Under the pieces are notes generated by a model. The model was not told the DNA's origin and did not search any database. It saw only the letters and a list, made by a program, of their open reading frames with translations. The translations under genes were made by a program, and so were the position numbers. This document shows positions 59,500 to 64,000 of a DNA stretch of 64,000 nt, in pieces. The stretch's first letter is position 1. Every line of letters starts with the position of its first letter. This DNA comes from DATKBT01 sp035546295 (GTDB taxonomy: Bacteria; Acidobacteriota; Thermoanaerobaculia; Multivoradales; Multivoraceae). Location of the stretch: the NCBI GenBank assembly GCA_035546295.1, contig DATKBT010000167.1, positions 14,654-78,653 of the forward strand. Direction: 5' to 3'.

Positions 59500-60855
59500 G
59501 TGCTGCGAACGGCTCCACGGATTCGCTTCGCCCTCGCGGGACTGCTGCTCGCCGCGCTTCCGGCGGCGTCCCAGGAGCTTTCCTCGTTCGGCCCGGACGG
59601 CGAGCTGATCGAGGTCCTCGCGGGGCGTTACGAGACCCTGTTCGGCGAGCAGACCGACGCCCTGCCCGACAGCGAGGTGCTCGCGCTCCAGATCACGCGG
59701 ACCGGCGAGCCGATGAAGCGGCTGCTGATCCCGGGCAGCGAGGGCGCCGCGTCGGACGAGCCCTGGGCGCTCGTCGGCGACGGCGACCAGAGGTTCGTGC
59801 TGTGGTCGACTCGCGCCGAGCTCGGCGAGAGCCGGCTCAACCTGATCGGTTTCGACGGCAGCGACTGGACCGCCCTGATCGAGGTCACCGGGGATCCCTC
59901 GCTGCGCAAGGGCGCCCCGCGCCTGTCCGTCACCCGTGACGCGTACGGCAGCTCCGTCCTCTCGGCCGGCCGCACCGTCGCCCATCTGCTCTGGTGGGAG
60001 GAGGACGAGGCCGGCGAGACCTTCGTCCGCTACTCCCCCGTGGTCTTCGTGGGGGGCGACTACCTCGGGTGGAACCCGGTGGTCGATCTCGGCGCCTTCG
60101 ACGCCAACCCGGCGCTCGAGGATCCGGTCGCCAACGAGAGGCTCTACGAAGCCGCCAGCGTCGCGTCGGGTGTGGACATCCGCTCCGTGGTGGCGGCGCT
60201 GCCGCGTCATCGTTCAGGGCGCCTGCTGACCCTCCAGATGCGGGTCCTCCCCGAGCCACTGTTGCGGATCGCCGAGGACATCCGCGCCCGCATCGTGCTC
60301 ATCGGGCGCAGCACCGAGGAGCGCAGCTCGATGCTGCGCATCGCCGACGAGATTCGCGCTCGGATCGTGCTCATCGGCCGCATGCACCGTGGCGTGCGCG
60401 AGTACATCGCCAGCAAGACCTACGCTTCGCTGCTCTCGTACGGCGCCAGCTACGTCCCCGAGGAGGCCGAGCAGCTCGGCGACCTCGGCTGGCTGGCGGT
60501 CATCGAATCCGGCGCTTCGATCCTCGGCAACAGCCTCAGGGAAGGCGATCTGCCCTGCAGCATCCTCTACCTCGGAGACAGCCCCACCGAGATGGTCGGC
60601 TCCCAGCACCAGGTCGAGATCTGCTTGACCTCGGACCGTCCCGTGCCCGAAACCGACCCGCAGAGGCCGCACTCGATCTTCGTCTCCGAGGCCGGCGAAG
60701 AGGCGTTGGTCGCCTGGGAGGGCGAGGACGGCGCGCTGCATTTCCGCGAGAGCGCTGGAGAGAGCTGGAGCGCGGTCCAGACCGTGAACACCGGCGGGCT
60801 CGTCAGTGCTGAGGAGGCGTTGCGCCTCCTGAGGCAGACCGTCCGCAACGACTAG
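59500..60855 (+). CDS. Secreted hypothetical protein with an internal duplication
   Basis: The 451-residue protein (GTG start) has a signal peptide (IRFALAGLLLAALPAASQ) and a beta-rich body with alternating PWALVGDGDQRFVLWSTRAE, GAPRLSVTRDAYGSSVLSAGRTVAHLLWWEED and a C-terminal HSIFVSEAGEEALVAWEGEDGALHFRES, suggesting beta-propeller-like repeats. Between residues about 255 and 295, the segment LRIAEDIRARIVLIGR recurs 24 residues later as LRIADEIRARIVLIGR (DNA period 72 bp, 60262 and 60334). I do not recognise a family. It is the last gene of the XRE-TPR unit, and its stop lies inside repeat copy D. Confidence 0.7.
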   Translation: MLRTAPRIRFALAGLLLAALPAASQELSSFGPDGELIEVLAGRYETLFGEQTDALPDSEVLALQITRTGEPMKRLLIPGSEGAASDEPWALVGDGDQRFVLWSTRAELGESRLNLIGFDGSDWTALIEVTGDPSLRKGAPRLSVTRDAYGSSVLSAGRTVAHLLWWEEDEAGETFVRYSPVVFVGGDYLGWNPVVDLGAFDANPALEDPVANERLYEAASVASGVDIRSVVAALPRHRSGRLLTLQMRVLPEPLLRIAEDIRARIVLIGRSTEERSSMLRIADEIRARIVLIGRMHRGVREYIASKTYASLLSYGASYVPEEAEQLGDLGWLAVIESGASILGNSLREGDLPCSILYLGDSPTEMVGSQHQVEICLTSDRPVPETDPQRPHSIFVSEAGEEALVAWEGEDGALHFRESAGESWSAVQTVNTGGLVSAEEALRLLRQTVRND

Positions 60856-61052
60856 CCTCCGATGTGCCCGCGCGCTCCGCGCGCTTTTTGGCACATCTCC
60901 GGCTAGCAATTCCTCGCGGCTCCAACCCGAGCTGAGGGGCGCGCAACGCGCGAGCCGAAGCGAGAGACGGCGAGGCGCGCTGAGCCTGCGAAGCGGGCCG
61001 AGCCCAGCGCCTGCGGCGCGTCGCCGCGGACAGCCGTAGAACCCAGCGACTG
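60852..61052 (+). repeat. Dispersed 3'-end hairpin element, copy D
   Basis: This copy begins on the TAG stop of the upstream gene: CTAGCC (60852-60857) pairs with GGCTAG (60901-60906), GATGTGCC (60861-60868) with GGCACATC (60890-60897), and an inner GCGCGC hairpin is followed by TTTTT. The tail, CGCGGCTCCAA, carries the same kind of internal module as copy C, then GCGCGTCGCCGCGGACAGCC, CGTAGAACC and AGCGACTG. Compared with copy A, the second stem changes at several positions while staying paired. Confidence 0.8.
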
Positions 61053-61074
61053 TTGCTGCGTACGCTGCCGGTCG

Positions 61075-62766
61075 CTACAGGCTCCTACACCCGGAGATCT
61101 CGGCGGCGAGACGATCGAGGGTCGCGGGTACGTCTCCGGTGACCTCGAGGAGCAGCACCGGCCGGCCCCTCTCGGCCAGGGCTTCGAAGTCGCCCAAGGC
61201 CTGCGCGGCGTGCACCTCGGCGAAGGTCGCCCGGTGGCCCGGGATCGAGCCGGCGACCGCGGCGGGAATCGCTCCGACCGCTCGTGAGAGGACCACGAAG
61301 ACGCCGCGATCGGCGCCCCCCTTGTGGAACTGGCCGGTCGAGTGGAGGTAGCGCGGCCCGATGCCGACGGTGGTCGCCAGCCGATGACGCTTCGCGATCA
61401 CCGCGCGCAGCCGCTCGAGCGCCGCTCTCGACGCAGGATCGGCCGGGAGGAAGGCGAGCAGCGCGCAGAAGAGGGCGTCGCCCGCGCCGGCGAGTAGGCG
61501 GTCCAGGGCTTGCGCGGCGCTCGCCGACCGATCGGCCTCCCGCCCCTCGGGGACGAAAGCGGCCACCCCATCGCTGGCGCCCGCAGGCGCGCCGGCCGCG
61601 AGCCCGCCCCCCTGCGCCGTTCGCTCGATCCAGGCGCGCGTGGCGCGCTTGGCGGACTCGACGTCGGGCTGGTCGAAGGGGTGGATGCCGAGCAAGGCGC
61701 CGGCGACCGCCGTCGCCAGCTGGCAACGGAAGAGCTCGAACCCCAGCGCCTGCGGATCCTCGAGGTCGATCGAGACCACCGCCACTCCCGCCGCCTCGAG
61801 CGCCGAGGTGGCGGGAGCTCCCGGCTCGCAAGCGAGGACCAGTCGCGCCTCGCGCTGATCGAGCACCTGGTCGTGCTCGTCGGTGATCGTCTCACCGACG
61901 ATCGGCAGCAGCCCACGGCCCCGCTTGCCCAGAGACTCCGCCACCAGCTGCTCGAGCCAGTCGGCGAAGGTCGTGGAGGCCGGCGTCGAGGTCAGCACCG
62001 TCAGCAGCATCCGACCGGTCGCCGCGGCTGCCGCCATCAGCGTCCCCAGCTCGACGCCTGGATTCGACGCGCCCTGCTCGCGTCCAGCAGACGCCGCTCG
62101 TCGCGCACCCCTCATGACCTCCTCGAGGGGCAGCCCCAGCGCCGCTGGCGCGCACAGGCCGAACGGGGAGAGGACCGAGAAGCGACCGCCCACCTCCGGA
62201 TCGCCGTAGAGGATCCAATCGCTCCCGGCATCGCGCGCCCACTGCTCGAGCTTCGACGCGGGATCGGTGATCACCGCCAGGCGCGCGGGCGGGACCCGCT
62301 CTGCGAAGGTGCGCAGGAGCAGCTCGGTCTCGAGGGTGCCGCCCGACTTGCTGGCCGCGATCACGAAGGTCGGCTCGGCGGCCGACCGGTCGAGCGCGGC
62401 GGTCACGGCGAGAGGCTCGGTGGTGTCGAGCACCGTGAAGCGCGGACGGTGGTCCTCGCGCGCGAGATTGGCAACCAGCGCCTCGGCGCCCAGGCTCGAG
62501 CCTCCCATGCCGAGCAGGACGACGCGCCGGATGCCCGCCTGAAGCACCGCCGACGCGATCCGCTCGTAGCTCGGATCGAACGAACGCTCCGGCAGATCGA
62601 GCCATCCCAGCCAATCATCCTCGTCGGCGCCCGTGAACAGCGAGGCGTCGCGGCTCCAGAGCCGCGCGGTGCCGTCGAGCTCGCGCCAGCGCTTCCTCTG
62701 CTCGATCCAGGCGTCGGACAGGTCGAGGGGCAGCGAGCGCTCGGCGAGGACGGACAAGGTCGTCAT
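61075..62766 (-). CDS. pgi: Glucose-6-phosphate isomerase (Pgi domain like that of Tal-Pgi fusions)
   Basis: The 563-residue protein has VVLLGMGGSSLGAEAL, the phosphosugar-binding block AASKSGGTLETELLLRTFAE, DPEVGGRFSVLSPFGLCAPAALGL, FADWLEQLVAESLGKRGRGLLPIVGE, GIHPFDQPDVESAKR and YLHSTGQFHKGG (general acid/base region). It would interconvert glucose-6-P and fructose-6-P. These blocks resemble the Pgi half of bifunctional transaldolase/Pgi proteins more than the classical enzyme, but no transaldolase is attached. The ATG at 62766 is chosen; the open frame continues upstream to 63171 only as a shadow over the htrA gene. Confidence 0.88.
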   Translation of the reverse strand: MTTLSVLAERSLPLDLSDAWIEQRKRWRELDGTARLWSRDASLFTGADEDDWLGWLDLPERSFDPSYERIASAVLQAGIRRVVLLGMGGSSLGAEALVANLAREDHRPRFTVLDTTEPLAVTAALDRSAAEPTFVIAASKSGGTLETELLLRTFAERVPPARLAVITDPASKLEQWARDAGSDWILYGDPEVGGRFSVLSPFGLCAPAALGLPLEEVMRGARRAASAGREQGASNPGVELGTLMAAAAATGRMLLTVLTSTPASTTFADWLEQLVAESLGKRGRGLLPIVGETITDEHDQVLDQREARLVLACEPGAPATSALEAAGVAVVSIDLEDPQALGFELFRCQLATAVAGALLGIHPFDQPDVESAKRATRAWIERTAQGGGLAAGAPAGASDGVAAFVPEGREADRSASAAQALDRLLAGAGDALFCALLAFLPADPASRAALERLRAVIAKRHRLATTVGIGPRYLHSTGQFHKGGADRGVFVVLSRAVGAIPAAVAGSIPGHRATFAEVHAAQALGDFEALAERGRPVLLLEVTGDVPATLDRLAAEISGCRSL

Positions 62767-62923
62767 GGGCTCCAGGATAACCTGCCCGCCGCCCGCTGGC
62801 GGCGCCATCAGTGGCGCGACGGTGAGCCCGGTTGTACCCTCTTGTACGCGCTGCGCCCGACCTTTGGCGCAACCGGCGAGCGGATCTCCAGAGAGCAACA
62901 CTGTCGCGTCGAGGATCGTCGAG

Positions 62924-64000
62924 ATGAGCGAGTTCGAGCCCGTGCAGCATCCCTCCGCCCGCCTGTCGTGGTTGGCCAGGCTGATCCTGCTGATCCCGTC
63001 GCTCGCGCTCGCCTTCCTGCTCGGGCTCTCCTGGCGCGAGGGGCGCGAGCACACCGCGATCGAAGCCGCCGCCCCGCGGCCGATCGCGGACGCCCAGCTG
63101 CTCACCGCCGAGCAACACACCATCCGCCTGTTCCGCGAGGCCTCGCCCTCGGTCGTCTTCATCACCACCATCAGCCGCCGCGGCTCGTTCTTCGACCGCC
63201 GGGTCTACGAGGTCCCCAGCGGCACCGGCTCGGGCTTCCTGTGGGACAACGACGGCCACGTGGTCACCAACTACCACGTCGTGCGCGGCGTGGGCCGCGG
63301 CGAGGGCGTGCGGGTGCGGCTCGCCGACCAGTCCGAGTGGGACGCCGAGGTGCTCGGCTGGGCGCCGGAGAAGGACCTCGCGGTGCTCCACATCGAGGCT
63401 CCGGAGTCGGTGCTGCGGCCGCTGCCGGTCGGCTCGTCGCGCGACCTCCAGGTCGGGCAGTCGGTCTACGCGATCGGCAACCCGTTCGGTCTCGACCAGA
63501 CGCTGACCACCGGCGTAGTCAGCGCCCTCGGTCGCGAGATCGAGTCGCTCGCCCGGGTCCCGATCCGCGACGTGATCCAGACCGACGCCGCGATCAACCC
63601 CGGGAACTCCGGCGGACCGCTGCTCGACTCGAGCGGCCGCCTGATCGCCGTCAACACCCAGATCTACTCCACCTCCGGCTCCTCGGCCGGCATCGGCTTC
63701 GCGATCCCGGTCGACACCGTCAACTGGGTGGTGCCCGACCTCATCCGCTACGGCCGCATCCGTCGTCCGGTCATCGGCATCTCGTGGGACGACCAGTACC
63801 TCAGGCGCGCGGGGCGCGAGGGCGTGCTGATCCTCGACGTCAGCCCCGGCTCCGGCGCCGAGCGTGCCGGCCTGCGCCCGACCCTGGTCGACCGGCGCGG
63901 CACGATCGCTCAGCTCGGCGACGTCATCGTGGGGATCGAGGGCGAGAAGGTCGCCGACTTCGCCGACCTCCAGCTCGCGCTCGAGCGCTATGAGCCGGGC
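62924..64000 (+). CDS. HtrA/DegP-type serine protease (3' end outside the window)
   Basis: The frame is open from the ATG at 62924 to the last base of the window (359 codons). It has an N-terminal membrane anchor (WLARLILLIPSLALAFLLGLSW), then a chymotrypsin-fold protease with H118 (VTNYHVV), D151 (EKDLAVLHI) and S229 in NPGNSGGPLL, and the start of a PDZ domain (GISWDDQYLRRAGREGVLILDVSPGSGAERAGL). Such periplasmic proteases degrade or refold damaged envelope proteins. It is divergent from pgi, with a 157-bp gap. Confidence 0.93.
   Translation, partial: MSEFEPVQHPSARLSWLARLILLIPSLALAFLLGLSWREGREHTAIEAAAPRPIADAQLLTAEQHTIRLFREASPSVVFITTISRRGSFFDRRVYEVPSGTGSGFLWDNDGHVVTNYHVVRGVGRGEGVRVRLADQSEWDAEVLGWAPEKDLAVLHIEAPESVLRPLPVGSSRDLQVGQSVYAIGNPFGLDQTLTTGVVSALGREIESLARVPIRDVIQTDAAINPGNSGGPLLDSSGRLIAVNTQIYSTSGSSAGIGFAIPVDTVNWVVPDLIRYGRIRRPVIGISWDDQYLRRAGREGVLILDVSPGSGAERAGLRPTLVDRRGTIAQLGDVIVGIEGEKVADFADLQLALERYEPG

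Noticed and set aside
61510..63993. A plus-strand open frame of about 830 codons across pgi and htrA.
   Set aside because: It is antisense to pgi and out of frame with the HtrA protease, whose catalytic triad lies in another frame.

Overview
The window is GC-rich (about 70 %), densely coded bacterial chromosome with no plasmid, phage, insertion-sequence or CRISPR signature. The best taxonomic hint is a tandem pair of secreted proteins that join a GWxTD-type N-terminal domain to the 'VWFA-related Acidobacterial' domain, a combination typical of Acidobacteriota. The high GC content, the fused 2-oxoacid dehydrogenase E1 and the Ser/Thr kinase fit the same phylum (perhaps a Thermoanaerobaculia-like lineage). 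The assignment is inference; no rRNA is present.

Layout. 1-1412 (+): 3' end of a Slt-type lytic transglycosylase and rsmI. 1473-4915 (-): iscS-like cysteine desulfurase, mnmA, a TetR regulator and an ACT-domain gene, the first three with overlapping stop/start codons. 5198-11569 (+): two GWxTD/VWFA paralogues separated by a hairpin-rich spacer, then maf. 11793-12107 (-): small hypothetical. 12290-14612 (+): eda, a hypothetical gene and an archaeal-type phosphoglycerate mutase, translationally coupled. 14812-17643: a macro-domain gene divergent from argS. 17764-21848 (-): Ser/Thr kinase overlapping a fused 2-oxoacid dehydrogenase E1.

22183-38628 (-): a complete, compact division/cell-wall cluster, mraZ-rsmH-ftsL-ftsI-murE-murF-mraY-murD-ftsW-murG-murC-ftsQ-ftsA-ftsZ, mostly with 4-bp overlaps. 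A good sigma70-like promoter and helically phased TGG-type repeats precede mraZ. murB and ddl are absent from it.

39107-48287 (-): ftsB, mfd, a PpiC lipoprotein, a SurA-like chaperone, an SGNH-hydrolase-like membrane protein, a 38-residue membrane peptide and a sodium:solute symporter. 48436-48512 (+): initiator tRNA with its own promoter, two tandem leader hairpins and an intrinsic terminator. 48648-52382 (-): an MFS transporter, a PilZ/coiled-coil protein and a hypothetical. 52567-55476 (+): an RND/MMPL exporter and clpS. 55537-56505 (-): a cysteine synthase / CBS-like enzyme. 56802-60855 (+): a TraB-family membrane protein, then an XRE regulator-TPR protein-secreted protein unit. 61075-62766 (-): a glucose-6-phosphate isomerase. 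62924-64000 (+): a DegP/HtrA protease cut by the window end.

The most interesting non-coding signal is a dispersed element found in four copies (A 11677-11797, B 17646-17738, C 22010-22186, D 60852-61052). Each lies at the 3' end of a gene and points the same way relative to it. A variable hairpin, whose arms differ between copies but always pair, is followed by a conserved block of about 45 bases. In three copies the gene's TAG stop codon is part of the outer hairpin arm. A second hairpin family with a compensated base pair lies between the GWxTD/VWFA genes (7987-8205).
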